Source: Plazaster borealis
Lineage: Eukaryota; Echinodermata; Asteroidea; Forcipulatida; Labidiasteridae
Assembly (NCBI GenBank): GCA_021014325.1
Contig: CM037473.1
Span: 21,194,822 to 21,258,821, forward strand
DNA length: 64,000 bases
Reading direction: 5' to 3'
Part shown: positions 37,901 through 47,979 of the stretch, one piece after another
Position numbering within the stretch: the first letter of the stretch is position 1
Layout: every line of letters begins with the position of its first letter
Program-made: the position numbers and the translations under genes
The notes under the pieces: generated by a model
The model's input: the letters and a program-made list of their open reading frames with translations, nothing else
The model's database searches: none
What the model was told of the DNA's origin: nothing

Positions 37901-40900
37901 TGGAAATACATGAATAGAGACAGAGAGCAAACAGACAATGCAAGGGGTAAACAATGAGTACGGAGACAGAGGGGGGGGGGTGGAGGGAGGGAGCTGGTCT
38001 GACCACAAGAAGTTGGAAACACAAAGAACAGGAACAAAGGTGGGAAGAGGGAGAACAAGTAATTAATTAGTACATGAGATAGGCTAAAAAAGGGGGATAT
38101 CTGTGGGGAAAAGGAGAAGGCAAAGACAAAAGGTTGTTAGTCATTTCCTTCTTGCCCTGTCTGTTTGCTCTCTCTGCCCCTATTCATGTATTTCCACTTG
38201 AATGCTTGTGTTACACTTATATACCTGTTCATGTGTGTTGTCTTGTCATTTAGCCTTCGAGAAAGACTCTGCTAGGGTCGAAACGTCAGGCCATTATCTA
38301 TTTTTTGCATTTACACTATAGGTCATTTTGGTTGGTAAGCAGTTTGCAACAGCTAATTCTATTTCATCACGGTTTATCTACTTGTTACCTTGGAGTACGT
38401 CAGTGACAGATGTTGGCCATGTGGTGTTAGCTTGATACCACCAGAAGAGTCTCCACCTTGCTCCGTCTAGCTCAATCACTGGGTACTCCATATCTACATA
38501 ACAGAAGAAAAAACGGTCAAACTTTAGATACATTTCTGGTTTTTTTGCATTTTAAATTAAGTTTCATGCGACAATGACTGGTTTGCCAATTTTTCTTTCT
38601 TCAACTCAATTGAATATGACCTATTTTGTTTTAAGAAACAAATTTAAGTTTTGGCCAGATTAATTGAAACTTGTAGAATTGTTCAAATGAGAAACGCTTG
38701 CAAACAGACCAAGTTTCTGGTAAGAATCACTAAATTTAGACGAAAGACACATTGCACATAATCGAGAAATCAGTGTCCATGGAAGATGAAATATGTTGTT
38801 CTCAACAATGCGTGTGCATAAACAGAATAACATTAACAATACCCTATGTGTAACGCTGCCACCTATCATTTCAAAGTCCTCAGTACAGTGACCTTACCAT
38901 GTGGAAGAGCTTTTCCCGGGCAACGGTCGTTTTTCTGCTCTATTACAGATGTAACCCATTTACCGATTTGGTTGGGGCCAGAGTCCGGATAAGAGCCGTA
39001 GTACAAAACTGTCATCTTGCCCTCAATCGAGCAAAGTAGAGCTTTTGGAAATAACGATAAAAATGAAATTAAACACACGCCTACAAAGATGTTTGTACAA
39101 AAAGATACAGCATGTCATTGGTGTTTGAAGCTTTGCATGATGTTGACAATGTAGTATAGGCCTGGTAGGCCTAGAACGTCTCGAAAGGCGATGGACTTTT
39201 AAACAAAGGGGGCGATTTTGCTTTGATAATTAGTGGCACTTGCGGCTGTGACTTGCAAGGCCTATCCGGAAGTGACAGTCACGATGGAAGCTCTGACAGA
39301 TAAAAGTCGAAGCAGCAGTTGATAGTTGCTTCCTTTCTCGTTGTGTTCATCCTCAAATTCTGACGTCACCGCGAACGGTTCCGGAGATGACTTTGTTTTG
39401 CTTCCAGCACTGCCTGTTAGGTGCTAAGGACTCTCAATTGGAAGGGGGCGATGGAACATGACTGCAGGTCTCTTATGAAGGCATCCTTGAAACGTAGGCA
39501 TGGTATTCTTGTTGCTCTCTTCCCAGTATGTAGCTCGCCATAAGAACAGGCCCGTTGGGAACCTCCCATCATTCATTCTTTGTATATGACCCAACCAGCA
39601 GAGTCTCCTTTGCCTTAGTATAGCAAAATTGGATTTGACGCCAGCCCTCCTCTGGACTTCACAGTTGGTTACGTTGTCCATCCAAGAGATGTTGAGAATG
39701 CAGCGAAGAGAGCGAAGACGAAGTGAGTGGAGTCGTTTCTCTTCCATCGAATATAGGACGGCCAGGATTCGCTGCCGTATAGCGGAGTGGGCAACAAATG
39801 CTCCATCATCGGCAAACAGGAGCATCCTAATGAGGACTTTGCGCACCTTCGGGCAAGGTTAAAGCGTCCACATCAAATATTGTATGTAAGTGAACATCTT
39901 CTTCTACAGTCCCAAAGGGACAAGAAAATCCTACGGACAAGAATATCCCAAACAGTAGGTGCAAGTACGCAGCCCTGCTTGACTCCAGGGCTGATTTTGA
40001 AGGCTTCTGATGTTGATCCGTCGAGCTGAACATGAAATGAGCGAATGAAGCTCGTCAGCTTCGGGGGACAGCCTATAACTTCCATGTACTTGAAGAGCCC
40101 ATCTCTACTGACTAGATAACATGCCTTAGTACGGTCGACAAAAGTTATATACAGAGGCCGAGGCTGTATGCAGTGCAAAAAGCCTTTGTCTATTCTCGTT
40201 AGTAGTAGGAAACCAAACGAGTAATTTGATATGCAGCGCATATCGACACGATTGGAATATATTTGAATTTTGACCCCTGTTTGACCTTTGTTGACCCCTC
40301 CCGGAAATGCCAGACATTTTCAAGGGGGCAGCCCAAGTCAAAATTGTTTGGTATTCATCAGGGAACACAAAAACACTTTCAAACCTTTGTTCCCAGAATT
40401 TGGTCACGGGACCTACAGGCTGGTCTCCTACTATGGTTTGCCCACTCCATGGGGACTAAGACACTCTTGCCAGGCAACACAGTCAGTGTCTACCCTGGCA
40501 TTAAAATCACCTTGCAGATTGGTCATGTAACCCTCGGGCAGGCATTAAAGTAGACAGTGTAGTTCGTCGTAAAACTTGTCCTTATCCTCAGCTGAAAAGG
40601 AAAGCATTGGTGCAGAAGCTGATATAATTGTCTTGAAGCAAACCAAGGAAGCAAGACACACCGAGGGGAGCCTCTCGTACCTTGCTGCGAAAGGGCTAGT
40701 TTCAGTCAGCAACGTGTTCTTGATGACGAACGCAACTCCATGCTCTCTACGCTCTTCAGTTTTTGGCAACCCAAAGAAAGAAAAGTGTTCTTCTCCCAAG
40801 GACTTGAACTGTGGTAGTTCTTTCGGTTGGAGGCTTGGGCTGGTTGAAAGTGAAGCTCTTGTATGTTGAGTTGTAGCGAATTATTGATGTGATGAAGTGA

Positions 40901-42066
40901 AGTTCCAATGTGTTGTGGACGGCATACTTGAAGCATGCATGATGGAATGAAGAGCTCTGTAGATACCGATTTGTGTAGGCTACAGGTTTACCGAGTGGGC
41001 GAGGGTGCCATCTGCTCAGCATACCGTATGACTTGAACATCCAGGAAGGAAATGGTGTTGTTCTCCTCCTGTTCCATGGTGAATTTGATGATGATGGTTG
41101 TTCAGATTGATGAGGAATTCTTGAAGCGCAATCTTAATTGCTGTGGGGCTAAACTACAAAGGTGTCATCAACATAGAGGAGCCAGAGATTGGGGCGCAGA
41201 TTGGCATTCTCGATGGTGTCCAGCTCAAACTCTTCCATGAACATCCGCTGGGACCGGGGATAGAGGAGATGCCATGGCAGCCCTAGAGGTTCAAAAAACT
41301 TGTCTTTTCACCTGAAGCATGTTGACGAAACACGACTTAGGAGTAGGTCCCGGATTTATTCTGGAGTGAGGCTTGCGCGGGCAGCAATGGCGGCAGGTTC
41401 GGCTTGGATACATTCTTTGGAGATGAGGCATACTTCTTTTGTTTCATTTCAACATTTCATTTATTCTGGTTTTGAAGCCAAGGACTACCAGAAAAGCGAA
41501 CTTAATCACTGTACTGCCCAAGAACCCAATGGAGAGAAGACAAGCAAGGAAGATTCAGTTTTAGATGTAGGAGGAAAACACAAGATAATTATTCCAGGGA
41601 AAATCCACGCAGTCAGGTAGGTACTGAAAACCCAATCCACATAGTGCCCCGGAGTGATTCGAACCGGGGTCCTAGAGGTGGAAGGCGAGGAAAGATACCA
41701 CTACGCCAAACCGACCACTCGAGCATGCAGACCACACTCTTCGAAACATTGATACCACATCAGCTCTTTTCAGAGCTAACGCTTCGCTCAAAAGAGATTT
41801 ATACATGATTGTACCCACAAGTTTGATACATTATTGGTTTTCAATGGTATTTGAAAAAGTTGCAACCCATTTAGCCCTCCACACACTCTTACAATTAATA
41901 AACCTACAAATACTATAATTTATTTGTATAATTTGTCAGAATCAGTGAACTTACTCCAACGGTAATTACAATCATGTACCTTGTATAGTGTATGACATGT
42001 TATTTAAATGATTCACTTACCCACTAGAACAGCAGTCAATGCTGCCACAAACTTTGAGTCAGTCAT
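34931..42066 (-). CDS. Secreted protein with C-terminal EGF-like motif, copy B
   Basis: Seven exons, in transcription order: 42066-42021, 39041-38898, 38493-38389, 37679-37565, 37300-37188, 35813-35568 and 35010-34931. The total is 849 nt (282 residues plus stop). Six exons have the same length and phase as in copy A; exon 6 is 6 nt shorter. The signal-peptide exon is identical in protein sequence (MTDSKFVAALTAVLV). Exons 2-5 and 7 differ from copy A at about a dozen residues, whereas exon 6 differs at more than twenty, clustered around its cysteines (HCDCDSTLSMGHAMC, then FAFQEEVFGVDLL). The last exon has DVDNC in place of DVDDC. The conserved frame and splice sites argue that both copies are working genes. 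Function unknown; secretion is predicted from the N-terminus. Confidence 0.85.
37788..38309. mobile_element. Fold-back element with Penelope-like ends (gene B, intron 3)
   Basis: A 522-bp inverted repeat. The left end reads TGCAAAAAAATAGTTAATAG then CCTGACGTTTCGACCCTAGC; the right end is its inverse (GCTAGGGTCGAAACGTCAGG .. TTTTTTGCA). GTCGAAACGTC resembles the 3' core (GAAAC..GUC) of hammerhead-like motifs at Penelope-like element ends. That link is an inference, and a canonical CUGAUGA core is not seen. Not in the corresponding intron of copy A. Confidence 0.65.
39424..40860 (-). pseudogene. LINE retrotransposon remnant (gene B, intron 1)
   Basis: On the minus strand, in order: an APE-type endonuclease piece (REHGVAFVIKN then DKDKFYDEL, 40799-40545), a QGDFNARVDTD box (about 40510-40480), a reverse-transcriptase piece (CPPKLTSFIRSFH, GVKQGCVLAPT, 40130-39960), an LLFADD catalytic box (about 39826), and the C-terminal RCILNISWMDNVTN..CWLGHIQRMNDGRFP stretch (39720-39540). 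Frameshifts, stops and internal deletions separate the parts. This is the APE-RT architecture of CR1/RTE/I-like non-LTR elements. It is absent from intron 1 of copy A, so it inserted after the duplication. Confidence 0.85.
40861..41430 (-). pseudogene. Penelope-like reverse transcriptase remnant (gene B, intron 1)
   Basis: The minus strand carries FMEEFELDTIENANLRPNLW followed by LLYVDDTFVV (catalytic box at 41175-41158), then a stop. This matches the conserved palm of Penelope-like reverse transcriptases. Upstream and downstream pieces resemble 21990-22580 in gene A. Confidence 0.75.
41644..41715 (-). repeat. tRNA-Gly(TCC)-like module
   Basis: The minus strand has GGCGTAGTGGTATCTTTCCT (A-box region), a CTTCCAC anticodon-loop-like stretch and a perfect B box GGTTCGAATCA, with GCCCCGG/CCGGGGC-type ends. 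The anticodon stem pairs poorly, so it is more likely a SINE head or pseudogene than an active tRNA gene. Confidence 0.55.
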
Positions 42067-42190
42067 TGGATTTACACTCTGTTTGAAGCAACACACTCAG
42101 ATATCAACCAAATGCAACCCGTACTATTAAGGAACACCCGCAATAATGGCGTAGGGTACACCATATACAGCTGATACAATAATAAGTAAT

Positions 42191-43500
42191 AGGGCCTACA
42201 TAATGTGTGGAGTGGTTACCAAGAGTAGGGGCGTAAATAACCCTGCAAGCAATGCAAGGTATTGATTTATTGTTTGGAGTGGTTATCAAATGCAAACTCA
42301 ATTACGAGAGTTTAATTACCCCAAGGATGCGTACAATTAATTTGATCTTTCTCGCTGCATGTAAAGACTCAATAATCAATAAAGGTATTGTTACATTTAA
42401 TATTACTGAGATTGGCTGCCTGGACAGAAAAACCTTCATCAGGGTTTTTGTGCAGTTATTTAAAAACCATGAACACTTTGGATTCTCTATTCGTGTATTG
42501 AAATTAGATGTGTGTCACGAGTCCCTATAAAGGGACAGGTATACAAATACAAATGATTGTCTTTTAAATTCCCTTCCCTTTAAACAATATTTAATTCCCC
42601 CGAACTAAAATTTCGAGGGAACGAAATAATTTTAATATTTTGTTTACCTTTCCCCCTTTAGGACCTCCGTAGTGTGTATAATATGGTGTGCATGTTTATA
42701 GCAAACTTATTGGTGTTTGAAACTTGTTATGCAAACCGGAGATGTGATATGGTTAACCAACGGCCTAGCCACAGGTGCCCAAAGGAAAGTTCCAGATAAA
42801 TATTGCCTGAATAAATCTCTTCCGGGTGACTCAATGCAATTTGTAAGTATATTGTTTGTAGTAAAATCACAACTCATTCACTTTTTGAAATAACCAATGT
42901 TTGTTTGTACAATGTTACTTGGAGGGGCAGCTTTAGATAACTCCTTAACATCAAATGTCGGATGGATTGACCGAGGCTACTGATTGCCTCCTCGCACCCT
43001 CTCAAACGCATCGATAACTGGGCTCGGTGCAGCAGGATTTGGGTCGTGACTCTGAACTAATGCTCAAAATACTCCAGGATAGCAGAGTACTCCTTGCGAG
43101 ATTCTGGCGCCAGGTCCACCAGAGCTTCCTGGGTCCTTATTCTCAGGTGGAGGCCATAAATAGAGACTCCATTGAACTTGTCTTGGAGCATCATTGCTTA
43201 CGGTTCCCGGAGGGTGTAGCTGCTTTACTGGGTTTCGTCGACCTGGACAGGAGTGCATGGGCTGCCAGCTCCAGCGCTCGGGGGGGGGGGGGTCCAAGTT
43301 CTCCTGCTGTAATGGGGTCCCCACATTGGCACACGCGGCTGGCTGTAGCCCAACGCCCGACCCAGCTCCGGCTGTTGGGGTTCCACAATGCGTAGTTGGT
43401 CCACGGGTGCCGTTGTCAGATGCATGTGCATGAGCAAGCGTGGGCTGACGAAGGGCATTTGTGGGGTCCTGACAACAATAGAACAAAGGACACCACAAGG
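42191..43500. other. No gene recognised
   Basis: Upstream of gene B. Open frames on both strands at 43027-43624 are GC-rich, overlap antiparallel and lack a recognisable domain. Confidence 0.45.
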
Positions 43501-43539
43501 TCATTTCAATAGGAACAATGGCTGCCCTAAGCAGGGTTC

Positions 43540-43660
43540 TCCACACGCGGTTTTGTCCGGGCGCTGCGCCCGTCCAAAATTCTCTAAATAATGCGCCCGG
43601 ACAAAAAATGTAGTGCCCGGACAACTAGTCGTGCGCCCGGACAAAAAATGTCGAAAAATA
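43540..43660 (+). repeat. GCGCCCGGACAAAAAATG short repeats
   Basis: Three to four copies of TGCGCCCGGACAAAAAATGT and variants, plus an inverse GTCCGGGCGC at the left. The core GTCCGGGC/GCCCGGAC reappears in the array at 43932-44239. Confidence 0.7.
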
Positions 43661-43931
43661 CTTACGACGAACACAAACCACCGTTTCAATGCGAAAGTAG
43701 ATCGATCTTTTTGTATTAATAGTGTGCAGCGACTGGTACCCAGAAGTCAGCTATTTCGTAACGGCATTTCGCGTGCATTTTTCTCTGTGTCGCAGGTCAT
43801 CCTGACTACATTTTTAGTCGATGAACGGAGCCTTGTATCCAAGACTCAATAATTGAGTCGACCCCGCGCTATCATAAGATATATTATTATTATTGTACGT
43901 TGTCCATCAGGGGCCCGGGGTTGACAAATAT

Positions 43932-44239
43932 CAGGGCGTTTAATTTACTGCAAGGACGGTTTTGCACGGGGCGGACACGATGGCATATGCAAATGTGTCC
44001 GGGCGGACACAATTGCATTATGCAGCAGCGTCCGGGCGGACACGATTGCATATGCAAAACCGTCCGGCGGACATTATTGCATATGCAGGGCGTTTAATTT
44101 ACTGCAAGGACGGTTTTGCACGGGGCGGACACGATTGCATATGCAAATGTGTCCGGGCGGACACAATTGCATTATGCAGCAGCGTCCGGGCGGACACGAT
44201 TGCATATGCAAAACCGTCCGGCGGACATTATTGCATATG
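43932..44239 (+). repeat. 154-bp tandem duplication with GTCCGGGCGGACAC palindromes
   Basis: Units 43932-44085 and 44086-44239 both start CAGGGCGTTTAATTTACTGC and are almost identical. Within each unit, GTCCGGGCGGAC alternates with ATTGCATATGCA at a spacing of about 35 bp. Confidence 0.9.
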
Positions 44240-44541
44240 CAATAATGTCTGCTGGATAGTATTGCATATAGGACATAATTGCATGCGACACCGTCCCTAA
44301 TGGCCTTGCCCCATCATGTTTGCCGGAATCGTCCTCTTGGCCTGGGCGATGTGAAAAAGCTCCTTTCTGGGTACAGTGGAGGGAAGCAATTTTGCAGGGA
44401 CTGCCTTTGGGGTATGCACTGTGTGAAGCAGACCTGCAGGCACTTCCTCATAGCCTGTGCAGTGCAGAGCTGATGATTGGGCTCCGCCTCGTAGCCTCCT
44501 GTAGCCTACTGCGGTGTAGAGCCGATTTCCGGCTCCACCTC
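44240..44541. other. Unassigned sequence between two repeat arrays
   Basis: A frame opening at 44320 (plus) runs into the telomeric array and is not credible. No domain is seen. Confidence 0.4.
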
Positions 44542-44802
44542 GTAACCCTAACCCTAACCCAAACCCTAACCCAAACCCTTACCCAAGCCCCCAACCCTAA
44601 CCTTAACCCTAACCAAACCTTAACCCTAATCCTAACCCTAACAACCCTAACCCTAACAACGCTAACCCTAACACCCCTTACCCTAACACCCCCAACCCTA
44701 ACAACCCTAACCCTAACCCTAAGCCTAAACAATAAAAAAAATCCTAACCGTAGCAACCCCCTAACCCTAACAACCCTAACCCTAACCCTAACCCTACCCT
44801 AA
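44542..44802 (-). repeat. Interstitial telomeric repeats (CCCTAA)n
   Basis: About 260 bp of degenerate CCCTAA units on the plus strand (TTAGGG on minus), including CCCAAA, CCTTAA and CAACCCTAAC variants. TTAGGG is the usual telomere repeat of deuterostomes. Degeneracy points to an old internal block rather than a chromosome end. Confidence 0.9.
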
Positions 44803-45267
44803 TTTATTAATTTCTGCTATGAACAATCGTGAACAGCTTGGGAATGTACCGGAAAAGACTGTGACAAAATAGTTTCTTTTGTCTCATTCTCCCATGCCTC
44901 TCTTAAATACAAAGTTATATTTTGGCCCTTAATTAAGACGTTTGGAATTGCCCAGTCCCCGCCCCCTCCCCCTCACACACACAACCGTCCCTAGGCACCC
45001 GAACGCACTACCACTGCTAAGTACTTACTGTAACTTGTATTGTAGTTGTACGTCTGTCAACCATGCTGGAAAAGGATCGAGACTATAGTAAAGTTTCTGA
45101 GAGATTCATATTCTGCCTAATTCATATCATCCCTACCTGAACTGCCAGCAGTGCATTGTCTTGGTATATGCTTGACCTTCTTATCTTGCTCAAAGTGTGT
45201 TGTTCAAGATGATGCTTTAAAATGTGTTATTGCCGAAATAATTCACCAGTACAAATGAGGCACACGT
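44803..45267. other. No gene recognised
   Basis: Unique-looking flank between the telomeric block and the left target-site duplication of the Polinton. Confidence 0.5.
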
Positions 45268-45273
45268 CGCGTC
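45268..45273 (+). other. Left target-site duplication CGCGTC
   Basis: Six bases, repeated exactly at 55569-55574. A 6-bp duplication is the expected size for Polinton/Maverick integrase. Confidence 0.85.
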
Positions 45274-45507
45274 AGTAGTATAGATGGAGGCACACACACC
45301 CCGTTCTCGGTTAGTATGCCAAAAGTGTACACAGTGTGCAGTGTGCACACCCACGGGCACACCCACCACCAGAAAAATTGCACACCCACGTGCACACCCA
45401 CCACCAGAAAAATGGTGGTGACTGTTTTTGCACACCTTAAAAATGGTACAAAAATCATAATGGCGGTAACGGTGTTTGCTCACCTGATAGTGGTGGTGCG
45501 AAGTCGA

Positions 45508-45852
45508 ATCACGCAGTGATGAGTCATTCGGCCCACGGCAGTGTTCCGGAGGCCTGAAAGGCCGAAGGCGAGTCACGTAGTGAGGAGTCGTTCGGCCCAC
45601 GGCAGTGTTCGGGAGACCCGAAGGGTCGAGACGTAGGAGTAAACATGATGCCTGCATCGTGTTGAGTGGTGTCTGTAAGACACCGCTTGAAATCTTGTCC
45701 CACGACAGTGTAACTGAGGGCAAAACCGTTATAGTTTAACCTCAGTTTAGCGGTGCGTTAGTGATTTCTTGAAATCACGGAGCGGCGCAGAGTCATACCA
45801 CGCAGCACAAACGAGCCGTGTACGGTTCGTTTGTATTTTCACAAAGTGAAAA
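45508..45852 (+). promoter_or_regulatory. Array of nine small DNA hairpins, left arm
   Basis: Successive perfect or near-perfect stems (loop): ATCAC(GCA) 45508-45520, GGCCT(GAA) 45551-45563, TCAC(GTA) 45573-45583, GACCC(GAA) 45615-45627, GATGC(CT) 45647-45658, GGTGTCT(GTA) 45668-45684, GTGATTTC(TT) 45761-45778, ACAAACGAGCCGT(GT) 45807-45834 and TTTTCAC(AAA) 45836-45852. Five loops are GNA on this strand, a loop type known to make very stable DNA mini-hairpins. The first four hairpins belong to two 62-63-bp direct repeats. A role in terminal replication or protein binding is inferred from position only. Confidence 0.8.
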
Positions 45853-46605
45853 CAAAGCAGTGTCTTCCACAACGCCGGTTAAGACATTGAGGAAGTAGAA
45901 AAGGCTGGTCAGTTAACCGTTCTGTAGTTGTTGTAATCCTTCAGTCTATATTACCATTGAATGAGTGCAATACTTAATGTCTTTTTTTTTTAACACTGAG
46001 ATGTATGTCTACAAAACAAAATAGTACAACCGCGTTGGACCTTGACCTGTTTGTTTGCACTCTGTGTGTGTCTGACCATACTTGTCCGGGCAAGTTTGTT
46101 GTTGCAGCTCACGTCACGCCTCGGCATTGAACACGTCGAGACTAGTTTTCTGATCAGTATCGCTATCTGGAGTGGTCAAAGTCCCAATTCAGCGGCGTTG
46201 GTTGGGTTCTGTTGTCGGTTGGTTCATCTACGTTATAGAGACAAAGTTCGCCGTTGAAACAATGGCAAGCGTGATCGGGCAGTATCGCTATCGGCTGGAG
46301 TGGTCAAAGACTCAAATTAGCTGCGTTGATTTGGGTTCTGTTTGTTCACACTCTTTGTTTGTTGCATAGGTTATGTCCATCAGTGGCCACTTGTGTGATA
46401 ATGACATGGGGTGTTAAGAACCACCAAGGCAAAGTTCAATAGGTTCGCAGTTTTTCTCCTTATGTTTTTTGTTTTTGATTTTTTTAGTTGAAGGCGATAT
46501 TTTTCTCGTGACGAAACTCGGTTGGTCAAGATTAAACAGATACCCACATACCCTTAAAAGAGCTTGATTCTTTCTTTCTGCCTCTTTTGTTTGTAAAATA
46601 ACAAA

Positions 46606-46875
46606 ATGCTTTCTTCCAAATTTGTGTTCTTTGACGAGTTGGTGAAGGTCGGGGGCTGTGTGCCGATTGCTGTGTTGGAGTATGCCAGGGGAGACTTAAA
46701 CAGCGACGAGTACTATCGTAGCTGGAACAATGTTTATCCCCCGAAAGAGCTCGTCAGTCCACGAGATGCCTTGCGCATTGCAATTTCTTTTGGCAACTTG
46801 CCCTACGCCCAATGGCTGCAGGCAAACATGTTGTATTTGGAAAACCCGGGCCTGAAAAGGCTCGGGAATGAGTAA
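46606..46875 (+). CDS. Small 89-residue Polinton ORF, left arm
   Basis: Starts MLSSKFVFFDELVKVGG and ends LENPGLKRLGNE. The frame is intact and gives an identical protein in the mirrored copy (53962-54231), unlike the polymerase gene, which is broken in both arms. Composition is protein-like (acidic and aromatic, no low complexity). I do not recognise a family. It stands between the terminal region and the polymerase gene and is read in the same direction as the polymerase. A C/T-rich tract follows. Confidence 0.55.
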   Translation: MLSSKFVFFDELVKVGGCVPIAVLEYARGDLNSDEYYRSWNNVYPPKELVSPRDALRIAISFGNLPYAQWLQANMLYLENPGLKRLGNE

Positions 46876-47246
46876 GCATCTACTGCTTATTCCCCCCCCC
46901 CCCCCATTTTTTTTTTTTCTTTTTCTTTTTTTTTTTCTCCCAGTTGTTTTGTTTTTTGTTGGGTTTTGGGGGTTTTGGGGGTTTTGTTTTTTGGGTTTTG
47001 TTTTTTGTTTTTTGTTTTTTCGTTTTTGGAGAGGGTGTGGAATCGACCCTTGAGTCCCCCTAACAGAACTGTGGCAGGTGGGTTCGGCCCATCCATCGCG
47101 ACCCAACACGTATCGACGTGTTTCAAAGGTCAACAGCTATTCACCAACAAGTTATAAAGCAGTAGTGTTGATCGGACGACGGCTCACACATCATCAGGGT
47201 GGTTTACAGTGCAGTATACCTCGATGGTGAACACAGTATTAGTATC

Positions 47247-47414
47247 ATGTCCCAGGAAAACATCGAATGGGGCCCTGAATTTACCGCCTCTCAAATGGAG
47301 GGTGTAGTCCGGCTGGTAAACAATGCGTCGCTACCAAACGTTGAATGGAGCCCTGATTTTACGGCCAGTCAAGTTCAGGAGATTGCGGAAATGGAAACAG
47401 TGGCGATCGAAGAG
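47247..47414 (+). CDS. Putative first exon before the Polinton polymerase, left arm
   Basis: An ATG opens 56 codons that end exactly at a GAG|GTAAGT donor. The peptide contains an internal duplication: EWGPEFTASQMEGV near residue 7 and EWSPDFTASQVQEI near residue 33. A phase-0 acceptor (TGTCACAG) follows at about 47566. How it joins the zinc-finger exon near 48 kb is unclear because frames there conflict in both arms. In the right arm the mirrored exon (53440-53606) has lost one base. Confidence 0.5.
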
Positions 47415-47979
47415 GTAAGTTAAAGTCTTAATGCAACTGTGTTTATCGTAATAACAATCACGCCAAAAAAAAAAAAAATAAATCAATCAATTGTGCCGAA
47501 CGAAACCCCTGTTATCGCCTCTGGTTTACTGTAGTATTCTCATTGGTATTATTTGTTTGTCACAGTGTCATCGACAACAGGCGGCCCTCGTCGGACCCGA
47601 CCGGTCGGCCTGGTCAGATAGTTGTTCTCCGGACACACCCGAGCAACGGAGGCTGGTTACGCCCCACAACCCGGCTGTTCGTTTTGGCCGGTTAGAAACC
47701 CTGAAACCCCACCTACACTGGTGTTTTCAGCAACTGGTGAAATGTCAAGCGACAACGACAACATCGCCGAGAGACCGATTAACTGGGTAAGAAATCTTCT
47801 ATTTTTCCCGCTAAACCGTTACAGTACAAAACAAGTGTAAGGGTGTGCTTTGTTAATTATTATTATTATAATTATTTGTTTTCCAGCCCCAGAAAGGAAA
47901 GGGTGGTAGTTCGCTGGACGGAAAAGACCTGCCTTTGTTCGAGCCAAGAGACGCAGAACATCAGACGTGGAACAGCCGA

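Larger units (their letters stand above)
30990..42190. repeat. Segmental duplication, unit B
   Basis: Second copy of 10732-29300. It opens with sequence matching the region downstream of the Rab stop codon (30998-31660 against 10733-11400), so the source unit began inside or just past the Rab 3' UTR and no Rab coding exon was copied. It ends upstream of exon 1 of gene B, where the match to the gene A promoter stops. Confidence 0.85.

Noticed and set aside
41644..41715. Functional tRNA-Gly(TCC) gene
   Set aside because: The anticodon stem pairs badly and no terminator run follows; a repeat-derived module is more likely.
43027..43624. Long antiparallel open frames of 122 and 186 codons
   Set aside because: GC-rich, proline/glycine-rich, overlapping on both strands, with a G-run inside; no domain or splice context.
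44320..44802. A 160-codon frame and its antisense partner
   Set aside because: Mostly translation of the CCCTAA telomeric repeat, giving a repeated TLTLT or VRVRV peptide.
45217..45723. A 168-codon minus-strand frame in the Polinton terminus (mirror 55119-55595)
   Set aside because: It covers the hairpin array and CACCCAC repeats and crosses the target-site boundary; openness is explained by repeat composition and by both arms being the same sequence.
46868..47133. Hydrophobic or lysine-rich frames resembling membrane or nuclear proteins
   Set aside because: Poly-T, poly-C and G/T tracts create them; the tract length differs between the two arms.
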